Of a DNA stretch of 6,836 nucleotides, positions 1 to 5,871 are shown one piece after another (position 1 is the stretch's first letter; each line of letters opens with the position of its first letter). A program made the position numbers and the translations under genes. The notes beneath the pieces were generated by a model, which had not been told where the DNA came from, searched no databases, and was given only the letters and a program-made list of their open reading frames with translations. The DNA is from an uncultured Acetatifactor sp. (GTDB taxonomy: Bacteria; Bacillota; Clostridia; Lachnospirales; Lachnospiraceae): the NCBI GenBank assembly GCA_910577185.1, contig CAJTLR010000116.1, forward strand, positions 1 to 6,836, in the 5' to 3' direction.

Positions 1-16
1 TCTGCAACTATTTTCC

Positions 17-36
17 TTATGCGCCCCTGCGCATAA
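17..36. repeat. Perfect 8-bp inverted repeat with a 4-base loop
   Basis: TTATGCGC (17-24), CCCT, GCGCATAA (29-36) is a perfect hairpin directly beyond the terminator at 43-71 when read on the minus strand. It could strengthen termination or belong to a gene left of the window. The same half-site occurs without a spacer as TTATGCGCATAA in the hisA leader (2997-3008), so a protein binding site is also possible. The function is unknown. Confidence 0.5.
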
Positions 37-42
37 AAAGAA

Positions 43-71
43 ACGGGCCCTCGCCAAAACGGCAGGCCCGT
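43..71 (-). terminator. Rho-independent terminator, probably bidirectional
   Basis: ACGGGCC (43-49) pairs with GGCCCGT (65-71). An inner GCC/GGC stem (53-55, 61-63) closes on the loop AAAAC. On the minus strand the stem is followed by TTTCTTTTT; on the plus strand it is followed by TCTTTTC. It lies about 180 bp beyond the stop of the acetyltransferase gene and is the best candidate end of the 249-1978 unit. It could equally serve a plus-strand gene left of the window. Between it and the acetyltransferase stop (72-248) I see no gene, only small hairpins at 150-162 (CTTTT/AAAAG) and 233-246 (TTCAG/CTGAA). Confidence 0.75.
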
Positions 72-248
72 CTTTTCATGTTAAAATCCAAAAACATGGC
101 CCTCCGGCCTGTATCAGCCGCTCTCCTGAAGGCTCCTATTTTTATCTCCCTTTTCGGAAAAGTGTTCCCATTGCATAAATCTTGAAATGCATATTCTTAC
201 ATGCTATTACGGAATTTGCATCCACTTAACAATTCAGCAAGCTGAAAT

Positions 249-698
249 TCATTCATCGCTTAAAATAAATTTATAGATACATTTTTCATACTCGCCTCTG
301 TCACGCATATCGTTTCCTTCCGGCAGCGCTACTGTTTCCAGCAACTTTCCCCTGGCATATTCACATGTTTTTCTTGACCCATAATTGTCTGGATTGCAGG
401 TTATGTACAGATATTTCATATCATGTTTTTTTGCAAGCTGAAATAATAACAGGCAGGCCTTTCCTGCATAATGCTTTCCTCTATATTCGGGAAAAATTGT
501 GTATCCAATATGTCCGCCATAATAAAGGTTGTCATTATATCCAATTCTTAAGTCGCACTTACCCATCTTATTGCCATTGATGTCGCAGATGAAAAAATGA
601 TAAGCAGGAACCCAGTTTTTCATTTCATCCCCATCTGCCGTTTTCTCCAAAACTAATTGTATTTCATGACTCTTTAAAAACTGAGTGTCTAAAAACAT
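249..698 (-). CDS. GNAT family N-acetyltransferase
   Basis: This 149-residue protein of the Gcn5-related acetyltransferase fold would transfer an acetyl group from acetyl-CoA to an unknown small molecule or protein amine in the cytoplasm. A beta strand GGHIGYTIFP (61-70) leads into the acetyl-CoA pyrophosphate loop in EYRGKHYAGK (71-80) and its helix. YLYITCNPDNYGSRKTCE (97-114) is the usual beta5/alpha4 region, in which a later Asn and Ser face the cofactor. The length fits a complete single-domain GNAT. The start is supported by GGAG 7 bases upstream, and the gene begins 24 bp after the bactofilin stop, so it is probably the last gene of that unit. Its base composition is clearly lower in GC than its neighbours (sample lines 33-38% against about 52%), which suggests separate acquisition. 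The substrate cannot be predicted, and a role in the envelope is only a guess from position. Confidence 0.88.
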   Translation of the reverse strand: MFLDTQFLKSHEIQLVLEKTADGDEMKNWVPAYHFFICDINGNKMGKCDLRIGYNDNLYYGGHIGYTIFPEYRGKHYAGKACLLLFQLAKKHDMKYLYITCNPDNYGSRKTCEYARGKLLETVALPEGNDMRDRGEYEKCIYKFILSDE

Positions 699-722
699 AT
701 CACAACTCCGAAAAGTAAGTTT

Positions 723-1202
723 TTATTCTTCTGTCTTTGTCTCTGTGCTCTCGGTATTCCCCTCCTCAGAAGATTCCTCCACTTCCTTGAGCGCTTCCAC
801 GATAGCTGACTTGGCAGATTTCTTCATCGCCTTCACTGCCTTGTTGTTTGGCTTTAACTTCTTGCTGGCGTCCTGATTCATATCACAGCGCCCCTGGAAG
901 ACAGCCTTTTCGTCAATTACAAGGCCTCCCGTGGTAATATCCCCGATCACCCTGGCAGTAGAAGTCAATTCCACCTTCTCAGGTACATTCAGGTTGCCAT
1001 ACACCTCACCCCCGATGATAACCTTTTTGGTATTGATATCACCGTTGACACAGCCTGACGCGCCCAGAATCACGGTATCCGTCACCGTCACGTTTCCGTT
1101 TATGGTGCCGTCAATCCTCACTACGCCGTTGGCAATAAAGTCACCGTTACATTCTGCGCCCATACCGATAATGGTTGAAATCTGTACTTCCTTTTTTCTC
1201 AT
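723..1202 (-). CDS. Bactofilin (polymer-forming cytoskeletal protein)
   Basis: This 159-residue bactofilin (DUF583/PF04519 family) would polymerise without nucleotide into filaments that lie under the cytoplasmic membrane and position envelope enzymes. Residues about 10-106 are the right-handed beta-helix core. It shows the regular hydrophobic/glycine turns TIIGMGAECNGDF, VVRIDGTINGNV, VIIGGEVYGNLNV, VELTSTARVIGDI and a closing FQGRCDM. There is no signal peptide or membrane segment, as expected. The tail after 110 is unusual in charge: a Lys-rich stretch (114-131) is followed by a Glu/Thr/Ser-rich acidic end (137-159). GGAGG lies about 9 bases before the ATG, and the gene starts 23 bp after the upstream LytM-like gene. 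In other bacteria bactofilins act with M23 peptidases (H. pylori CcmA with Csd1, LmdC in Hyphomonas), so the pairing here suggests a shared envelope or cell-shape role. The family call is secure; the process is inferred. Confidence 0.95.
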   Translation of the reverse strand: MRKKEVQISTIIGMGAECNGDFIANGVVRIDGTINGNVTVTDTVILGASGCVNGDINTKKVIIGGEVYGNLNVPEKVELTSTARVIGDITTGGLVIDEKAVFQGRCDMNQDASKKLKPNNKAVKAMKKSAKSAIVEALKEVEESSEEGNTESTETKTEE

Positions 1203-1225
1203 TGCCTAAATCCTCCACTTTCTGA

Positions 1226-1978
1226 TCAGCCGCTGATGTCCAGCAAATCCATGGGATTGACATATGTTCCATCCTGCATCATCTGATAGCCCAGCCTGGA
1301 GCTCTCATCATTGATCAGGAACAGCGTCGTCCCTTGTGTGACAGTTTCCCCCTGCTTTACCTTGACATCCCCCTGATTCCTATATATCGTCGTATAACCG
1401 TTCCCATGGTCAATCCAGATATTATGTCCGTATTCCGCATCATCATTGACTACGGATACGGTTCCGTCTGCCGTGGCAACTACCATGGAACCGGATGCGG
1501 CCGTAAATACACAGACGAGATCGTCTGTCACCTCATCCATGGTTGCTCTCTCTGACAAAGGCAGCCTTGTGGGAAGAGAACGCTTTTCCAGCTGTGATGA
1601 CAGACTGTTCTCCGTCTCCACCTGCTGGGATACCGTTTCACTCAGAATCCGTACATTTTCGTTCAGACCCGCGATCTCGTCATTCAGGGCCGCGATCTCG
1701 TCATTTAAACCCACGATCTGGTTTTCCAGTTCAGCCTTTTCCTGCTCCAGGACTCCTATGGCCTCATTCTGCACCTTTGACTGGTCCAGCCTGGCAATCC
1801 ATATATCCTTCTCATAGGAAAAATAGCCGATCAGGACACCGATAATAATACAAAGCACAACAATGATTGTCTTCAGCATCCAGGGCCGGACACGAAACTG
1901 CTTCATCTGGGAATCCGCAGCATCGGATGTAACAATTACCACATGGTTGCTCTTACGCTTGTGTTTGTTTCGTCCCAT
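1226..1978 (-). CDS. Membrane-anchored coiled-coil protein with degenerate LytM/M23 domain
   Basis: This 250-residue protein is probably bound to the cytoplasmic membrane with its C-terminus outside. In order: a basic cytoplasmic N-terminus (1-34, with GRNKHKRKS), one transmembrane helix (about 35-54), a coiled coil (about 66-132, with heptads IVGLNDE, IAALNDE, IAGLNEN at 88-108), and a LytM-like domain (about 158-247). The domain keeps family landmarks: VVATADGTV (166-174), YGHNIWIDHGNGYTTIY (183-199), VKQGETVTQGT (207-217) and a final VNPMDLL. The zinc and catalytic positions are changed. Y-A-H-L has become YRNQ (199-202), HLHFEV has become RLGYQM (228-233), and no HxxxD motif precedes the domain. 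It is therefore probably not a peptidase, like the pseudo-LytM proteins EnvC, NlpD or SpoIIQ that bind or activate partners. AGGAGGTGA-type SD sequence lies at 1985-1992. It is the first gene of the unit with bactofilin. Confidence 0.85.
   Translation of the reverse strand: MGRNKHKRKSNHVVIVTSDAADSQMKQFRVRPWMLKTIIVVLCIIIGVLIGYFSYEKDIWIARLDQSKVQNEAIGVLEQEKAELENQIVGLNDEIAALNDEIAGLNENVRILSETVSQQVETENSLSSQLEKRSLPTRLPLSERATMDEVTDDLVCVFTAASGSMVVATADGTVSVVNDDAEYGHNIWIDHGNGYTTIYRNQGDVKVKQGETVTQGTTLFLINDESSRLGYQMMQDGTYVNPMDLLDISG
1671..1733 (-). repeat. Tandem 21-bp heptad-coding repeat inside the LytM-like gene
   Basis: Units start at 1671, 1692 and 1713. The first two share GCGATCTCGTCATT and the third is diverged. 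Each encodes one heptad of the coiled coil (I-x-x-L-N-D/E). The near identity of the first two units suggests recent duplication, so coiled-coil length could vary between strains by whole heptads. Confidence 0.8.
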
Positions 1979-1984
1979 AAAAAG

Positions 1985-2035
1985 TCACCTCCGATAACCT
2001 TTTGTTATTCTACCATAAATGTGATTTTATATCAA
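1985..2035 (-). promoter_or_regulatory. SigA-type promoter and ribosome binding site for the LytM-like/bactofilin/GNAT unit
   Basis: On the minus strand, TTGATA (2030-2035) and TAGAAT (2007-2012) are separated by exactly 17 bp, each one base off consensus. Transcription would begin near 2000, giving a leader of about 22 bases. That leader contains GGAGGTGA (1985-1992), six bases before the ATG at 1978. The three downstream genes have only short gaps between them and no other good promoter that I could find. Confidence 0.72.
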
Positions 2036-2078
2036 CGATAACATGACTTTTTTGTAATATTCCACCAAATAAAATCAC
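2021..2078. repeat. Widely spaced 10-bp inverted repeat overlapping the promoter
   Basis: GTGATTTTAT (2021-2030) and ATAAAATCAC (2069-2078) are perfect inverted copies 38 bp apart. The match extends outward by one wobble pair and AAA/TTT. The promoter-proximal arm fills most of the -35/-10 spacer of the LytM-like gene promoter and the other lies about 35 bp upstream of the -35. This is a reasonable layout for paired operator sites. Read on the plus strand, the second arm is followed by GTTTTTTC, so a long-loop terminator-like structure is the alternative. Confidence 0.5.
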
Positions 2079-2169
2079 GTTTTTTCTCTTTAAAAGCGTA
2101 AAAACAGCCTTATTTTTTGTATATTTTTACTAATCGTTTCTCCTTCCGTACTGCCTCCGGCAAATTGGG

Positions 2170-2187
2170 AAAAAAGGCCTTCCGGCC
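2170..2187 (-). terminator. Candidate terminator after hisA
   Basis: On the minus strand, directly after the hisA stop, GGCC-GGAA-GGCC is followed by six T residues. The stem is only 4 bp, with a possible AAAA/TTTT extension around a CACC bulge, so termination may be partial. A second small hairpin (TGCC/GGCA, 2152-2162) follows. The rest of the gap up to the LytM-like gene (to 1979) holds no gene. Confidence 0.4.
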
Positions 2188-2196
2188 GGTGTTTTC

Positions 2197-2973
2197 CTAT
2201 TTTTCACATATCTCCAGTATTTTCTTCCAGGAAAGGTCCCCCCCGAACAAATCCAGCGCGCTGCCGATAGTGACATTCAGGCGGTTTCTGCCTAGTTCAC
2301 GGAGCCGGTCCAGATCTTCATAACTGTGGACGCCTCCCGCATATGTCACGGGCCGCCCTTCCCACCTGCCCAGAAATGCGGCCAGTTCCTCCTCGATGCC
2401 TTCGGCCCTTCCTTCCACATCCACAGCATGAATCAGAAATTCGTCACAATAGGCAGACAATTGGTCCAGAAGTGGTTCCCCTATCAATTCATCTGTTATT
2501 TTCTGCCATCTGTCCGTGACCACATGATATCCATCGGACATCCTTCTGCAGCTCAGATCCAGAACCAGCCTGCTTCTTCCCACCGTTTCCTTCATTTTTT
2601 TCAGTCTGTCAAAATGAATCCTGCCATCCCGGAATACATAGGATGTGACAATCACATGGCTGGCTCCCGCCTCCAGAAAATCAAAAGCATTGTCCGGGGT
2701 GATCCCTCCTCCGGCCTGAAGACCGCCGGGATAAGCCTGCAGTGCCGCCAGCGCCTGATTTTTTGAGTTTTCATAATACTGGCTCCCCTCCGGGTTCAGA
2801 AGAATCACATGCCCGCCTTTTATCCCTGCATTACGGTATATCTCCGCAAAAAAGCAGGCGTTTTCTCCCGCTACATAGTTTTCTTCCGCACGGTTTTCCG
2901 TATCCCGGAGACTTCCTCCCACAATCTGCTTTACCCTGCCATTATGAATATCAATACATGGTCTGAATTCCAT
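2197..2973 (-). CDS. hisA: Eukaryotic-type ProFAR isomerase HisA (EC 5.3.1.16)
   Basis: This enzyme of histidine biosynthesis opens and isomerises the ribose of ProFAR to give PRFAR, the substrate of HisH/HisF, in the cytoplasm. The 258-residue (beta/alpha)8 barrel opens with CIDIHNGRVKQIVGG (6-20), including the probable general base Asp8. It continues with the phosphate loop LQAGGG (85-90), VLDLSCR with the probable acid Asp139 (137-143), DEFLIHAVDVEG (177-188), YAGG (211-214) and IGSALDLFGG (236-245). These motifs resemble yeast His6 and the TIGR02129 eukaryotic-type family rather than ordinary bacterial HisA. The ATG at 2973 is preferred because GAAGGA lies just upstream and the family motif begins at residue 3. 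The frame stays open to 3105, but the extra 44 residues resemble nothing in the family and run into the promoter. No other his gene is in the window, so it appears to stand alone. Stop codon is TAG. Confidence 0.93.
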   Translation of the reverse strand: MEFRPCIDIHNGRVKQIVGGSLRDTENRAEENYVAGENACFFAEIYRNAGIKGGHVILLNPEGSQYYENSKNQALAALQAYPGGLQAGGGITPDNAFDFLEAGASHVIVTSYVFRDGRIHFDRLKKMKETVGRSRLVLDLSCRRMSDGYHVVTDRWQKITDELIGEPLLDQLSAYCDEFLIHAVDVEGRAEGIEEELAAFLGRWEGRPVTYAGGVHSYEDLDRLRELGRNRLNVTIGSALDLFGGDLSWKKILEICEK

Positions 2974-2996
2974 TTTTCCTTCCGTTTCTGCGCGGT

Positions 2997-3066
2997 TTAT
3001 GCGCATAACCCAGTTTGTGGCAAGCCATATATGGCTATGCAATGCGCAGCCACAGTCCCGAGACTG
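2997..3066 (-). promoter_or_regulatory. hisA leader with three palindromes
   Basis: The predicted leader of about 94 bases contains three perfect inverted repeats. CAGTC-CCGA-GACTG (3053-3066) forms a hairpin at the very 5' end. AGCCATATATGGCT (3023-3036) and TTATGCGCATAA (2997-3008) are uninterrupted palindromes, typical of dimeric protein binding sites. No known riboswitch signature is convincing. A regulatory role is inferred from the density of symmetry alone. Confidence 0.4.
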
Positions 3067-3073
3067 AAATTTT

Positions 3074-3102
3074 AATTTACAATTTTTACTCCTGCCAGTC
3101 AA
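3074..3102 (-). promoter_or_regulatory. SigA-type promoter of hisA
   Basis: TTGACT (3097-3102) and TAAATT (3074-3079) on the minus strand are 17 bp apart, with 5/6 and 4/6 matches to consensus. The predicted start is near 3067. It lies in the divergent gap between hisA and the plus-strand lipoprotein gene. For the lipoprotein I see no clear promoter; TAAAAT (3161-3166) and TATACT (3181-3186) lack good -35 partners. Confidence 0.6.
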
Positions 3103-3249
3103 CACTTGCTTTGAAAATCTATTTCCAGTCTTTTCCTGATTCTCTTTCGTTTTCCGGGAATAAAATCCTGCTTCTGTCCATATACTACTGGCAAATCAGC
3201 CATGGAACATGGTCTGGTTTTAAATGCATACAGCAGAATGGAGGATGCT

Positions 3250-3735
3250 ATGAAAAAAATGAGAAAACCCGCAGGAGTAAAGAAACTTCTGGCACTGGGT
3301 ATGGCCCTTGCCTTTATGTGTACGGCAACCGCCTGTACAAACAGCGCCAAAAACAACAATAACTCCGACAGCATGGCAGGCAGTACCAGCGGTGACAATG
3401 GTTCTGCCGGCAGCAGCGAAGGTACCGGAACCGCCGGCAATACAAACAATGGCGCCACCAACGGCACCGATACCGCCGGCAATACAGGCAACGGCACCAC
3501 CAACGGCACTGACACTTCCCTGGGAGACAACGGCGTAACCGGTACCGGCGCAGCCGCAAGCGGAGACAATGATTCCCTTCTGGATGATGTTGGCAATGGC
3601 CTCACCAATGTGGTGGACGATGTGGCAGATGGCATCAACGACGTGACGGATGACCTCACCGGAACAAACGGCACCACCAACGGCACCGGCACCGGTGCAA
3701 ACGGCGGAACCGCAGGAACCAATGTAGGAAGGTAA
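3250..3735 (+). CDS. Low-complexity Gly/Thr/Asn/Asp-rich lipoprotein
   Basis: I do not recognise a named family for this 161-residue protein. The N-terminus is a lipoprotein-type signal peptide: a basic start (MKKMRKPAGVKK), a hydrophobic core (13-25), then A-T-A-C with Cys29 as the probable lipidated residue. The Ala at -3 makes the lipobox weaker than usual. The mature part is almost all G, T, N, D, S and A. It holds two tandem 14-residue repeats (61-74, 75-88) and a related Thr/Asn/Gly tail (138-158). Between these lies an amphipathic acidic segment (109-137) with spaced Val/Leu/Ile among Asp (LLDDVGNGLTNVVDDV), the only part likely to be structured. The start is set by GGAGG (3240-3244) five bases before the ATG; an upstream ATG at 3202 has no SD. 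It is divergent from hisA and convergent with fbp. A surface-exposed, spacer-like role is a guess; no enzymatic motif is visible. Confidence 0.8.
   Translation: MKKMRKPAGVKKLLALGMALAFMCTATACTNSAKNNNNSDSMAGSTSGDNGSAGSSEGTGTAGNTNNGATNGTDTAGNTGNGTTNGTDTSLGDNGVTGTGAAASGDNDSLLDDVGNGLTNVVDDVADGINDVTDDLTGTNGTTNGTGTGANGGTAGTNVGR
3430..3513 (+). repeat. Two 42-bp tandem repeats in the lipoprotein gene
   Basis: Units 3430-3471 and 3472-3513 both begin ACCGCCGGCAATACA and encode TAGNTxNGxTNGTD. Only a few bases differ, and the unit is a whole number of codons. Copy number may therefore vary between strains by slippage without breaking the frame. Confidence 0.85.
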
Positions 3736-3743
3736 ATTCTACT

Positions 3744-3801
3744 CAGGCGTACGCCGGCCGCAGCCCTGTCATATCTTCTGCGGCCTGGAAGCCTGCGCCT
3801 G
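3744..3801. terminator. Nested hairpin between the convergent lipoprotein and fbp genes
   Basis: GGCCGCAG (3756-3763) and CTGCGGCC (3778-3785) are perfect 8-bp arms around a 14-base loop. They are nested inside CAGGCG (3744-3749) and CGCCTG (3796-3801). On the plus strand GGACTTTTC follows the structure. On the minus strand there is no good T run. The position between two converging stop codons suggests a shared terminator, stronger for the lipoprotein. Termination is inferred, not certain. Confidence 0.5.
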
Positions 3802-3818
3802 GGACTTTTCGGAAGACT

Positions 3819-5789
3819 TTATTCTTCTTCCATGACAGCGCCGTTTCGATAAGCTTCCAGCAGCTCTTCCAGATAGTAAATTCTTTCCCTGATATCCTGG
3901 CCTACATCAGTGTCCGCAACCAGTTTTCTCTGGGGGAAAACTTCCACGTCCACCGAATGGGAAAACAAATCCGATTCATTTGCAATTACCGCCCGGGCAG
4001 ACTCAAAGGGCTCATGGGCCGCCAGCTCCATTCCCCTGGAATTACATACCAGAGTATATCCGGCAATGCCCGTCTTGGCCTGATAGGCCTTGGCAAAACC
4101 CCCATCAATAATCAGCAGCCTTCCCCCGCATTTCACGGGAGATTCCCCGTGAATCTGTTCCACAGGCACATGGCCGTTGACTATATGGGCATCCCGGCTT
4201 TCCAGCCCGAATTCCTTCAGGATCTGCTCCACTGTCTCCTCTTTTTCCACCAGTTTATAGTAACTGTTCTTTTTTTCTTTATGGGTTTCTTTTTCTTCCA
4301 GGAAATACCGCTCGAAAGTGGCCATTTTTTCTTTGCCGAAGACCGGCGACCCCGGGCCCGTCCAGATATACCACATAATATCCTGCCCGGCAGCGCGCTC
4401 TTCCTCATCTTTGGCATAGTAAGCCCTTCTGGCATAATATTCCAGCACATCATAGAGCGCTTTCCCGTAATATCGTTTCCCATATACGTTTACGCCTGCA
4501 AAGCTGCCGTCACTGTTCATGGGCACACAGCCATGATAAAGCAGATTACCGTTGTAAATTTTATATAAACCGCCTTTTGCATAGAGAAAACGGACATGGC
4601 GCTGCAGCTTTTCACATTTCATAAAAGCCTGGCGCAGTCTCTCCATGACCTGGCGCTCCTCCTCCGTCAGTTCAAACGGATGTCCGGGATCTATGGTGGG
4701 GAAATCCATGTCCAGCATCTTATATTCCCTGGAAGCTCCGGATTCCTTATTTTCCACCCGCAGAACCCCTTTCTCATAGTCGATCCGGTCCAGGAGCACC
4801 CGGTCCTCCATGCCGAACTCAGGATGCCTCCTGATCAGCTGTCCTTCCAGTTTAAACTGTATCACGGACATGGCCTTGTGCATTTTTGCATCCAGTCCGG
4901 AATCTTTTGTATTATAATCTGTGCCGTGCCGTATGGAAAAAACGCTGCAGTCCGCATTCCGGTAGACATCCATGGCAAAGGTTGCCAGCGGCAGCAGATT
5001 GATACCATACCCGTCCTCCAGCGTGTCCAGATTGCCATAGCGCGCCGCAATCCGCACCACGTTGGCAATGCACGCCATATGTCCGCAGGCAGCCCCCATC
5101 CAGGCAATATCATGGTTTCCCCATTGTACATCCACGGAATGATAGGAACACAAAGTATCCATGATGATATGGGGCCCCGGCCCCCGGTCATAGATATCCC
5201 CCACAATATGCAGATGATCTATCACAAGACGCTGGATCAGTTCGCTCAGGGCAATAATAAACTGTGGGGCCCTGCCGATCCGGATAATCGTGTGTATAAT
5301 TTCATTATAATAGGCTTCCTTGTCATGAATCTCCGCTTTTTCCGTGATCAGTTCTTCAATCACATAGGCGAAATCTTCCGGCAGGGCTTTGCGCACCTTG
5401 GAACGGGTATATTTTGACGACACGCGTTTGATCATCTGGACCAGCCTGTAGAGGGAAATTGTATACCAGTCTTCCAGATTTTCCTCTTCCCTCATGACAA
5501 TTTCCAGCTTCTCCTCCGGATAATAGATCAGGGTTGCAAGGCTCCTTTTGTCCCGGCTGCTTATGGTATTCCCAAACTCCTCGTCGATCTTTTTGCGCAC
5601 GGAACCCGATCCGTTTTTCAGCACATGATTAAATTGTTCATACTCCCCGTGAATGTCTGTCAGAAAATGTTCCGTCCCTTTGGGCAGATTCATGATGGAC
5701 TGCAGATTAATGATCTCCGTGGCAGCAGCCGCGCTGTTTCTGTATTGTCTGGCCAGGACCCTTAAGACTTTGCTATCTTTATCGTTCAT
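3819..5789 (-). CDS. fbp: Fructose-1,6-bisphosphatase, class III
   Basis: This enzyme hydrolyses fructose 1,6-bisphosphate to fructose 6-phosphate and phosphate, the committed gluconeogenic step (EC 3.1.3.11). It is a 656-residue cytoplasmic metallophosphatase, close in length to the 671-residue B. subtilis Fbp. Calcineurin-type metal motifs are intact: DIHGEY (45-50), GDIYDRG (197-203), WGNHD (223-227), a later YHGC (His419) and NGHVPVE (538-544). DGGFAKAYQ (562-570) near the C-terminus is also family-typical. NLPKGTEHFLTDIHGEY and WYIWTG are class III landmarks. I chose the ATG at 5789, with GGAAGA five bases upstream. An in-frame ATG at 5801 and a TTG at 5828 are possible but have no SD. 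The gene follows dapB by 82 bp on the same strand with no T-rich terminator between, so read-through from dapB is plausible. No defect is visible. Confidence 0.97.
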   Translation of the reverse strand: MNDKDSKVLRVLARQYRNSAAAATEIINLQSIMNLPKGTEHFLTDIHGEYEQFNHVLKNGSGSVRKKIDEEFGNTISSRDKRSLATLIYYPEEKLEIVMREEENLEDWYTISLYRLVQMIKRVSSKYTRSKVRKALPEDFAYVIEELITEKAEIHDKEAYYNEIIHTIIRIGRAPQFIIALSELIQRLVIDHLHIVGDIYDRGPGPHIIMDTLCSYHSVDVQWGNHDIAWMGAACGHMACIANVVRIAARYGNLDTLEDGYGINLLPLATFAMDVYRNADCSVFSIRHGTDYNTKDSGLDAKMHKAMSVIQFKLEGQLIRRHPEFGMEDRVLLDRIDYEKGVLRVENKESGASREYKMLDMDFPTIDPGHPFELTEEERQVMERLRQAFMKCEKLQRHVRFLYAKGGLYKIYNGNLLYHGCVPMNSDGSFAGVNVYGKRYYGKALYDVLEYYARRAYYAKDEEERAAGQDIMWYIWTGPGSPVFGKEKMATFERYFLEEKETHKEKKNSYYKLVEKEETVEQILKEFGLESRDAHIVNGHVPVEQIHGESPVKCGGRLLIIDGGFAKAYQAKTGIAGYTLVCNSRGMELAAHEPFESARAVIANESDLFSHSVDVEVFPQRKLVADTDVGQDIRERIYYLEELLEAYRNGAVMEEE

Positions 5790-5810
5790 ATTTTCTTCCA
5801 TGTATGCCGC

Positions 5811-5843
5811 ACCGCAGGCCCGCCGCAAAGAATACGGGCCGGT
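5811..5843 (-). promoter_or_regulatory. GC-rich hairpin in the dapB-fbp gap
   Basis: GGCCCG (5817-5822) pairs with CGGGCC (5835-5840) around a 12-base loop, and ACC/GGT (5811-5813, 5841-5843) can extend the stem across a small bulge. No T run follows on the minus strand, so it is not an ordinary terminator. It ends about 21 bases before the fbp ATG and could affect mRNA stability or fbp translation. A 10-bp palindrome ACAGTACTGT (5850-5859) lies next to it. Confidence 0.35.
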
Positions 5844-5871
5844 GGGTGGACAGTACTGTTTTCACATCATG

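Noticed and set aside
2975..3066. T-box leader for hisA, suggested by GGGTTATG and AACCGCGCAG near the start
   Set aside because: The T-box core does not match consensus, the leader from the predicted promoter is far too short for a specifier stem, and no terminator alternative is visible.
2974..3105. N-terminal extension of hisA by 44 codons
   Set aside because: The extension resembles nothing in the family and would start inside the predicted promoter. The SD at the internal ATG and the family motif at residue 3 fit the shorter protein.
3099..3722. A 207-codon minus-strand frame rich in Val/Pro/Leu/Ser opposite the lipoprotein gene
   Set aside because: Its low-complexity composition is the antisense image of Gly/Thr/Asn repeat codons. 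It has no SD, and the plus-strand frame has an SD and signal peptide.
4596..5417. A 273-codon plus-strand open frame antisense to fbp, and a similar one at 3957-4568
   Set aside because: Both lie wholly inside fbp, whose protein matches its family from end to end. Their translations are His/Pro/Gln-rich antisense composition with no family motif.
5790..5828. Longer fbp start at TTG 5828 or ATG 5801
   Set aside because: Neither has an SD at a suitable distance, and the added residues (MRRACGAAY) do not resemble the family N-terminus.
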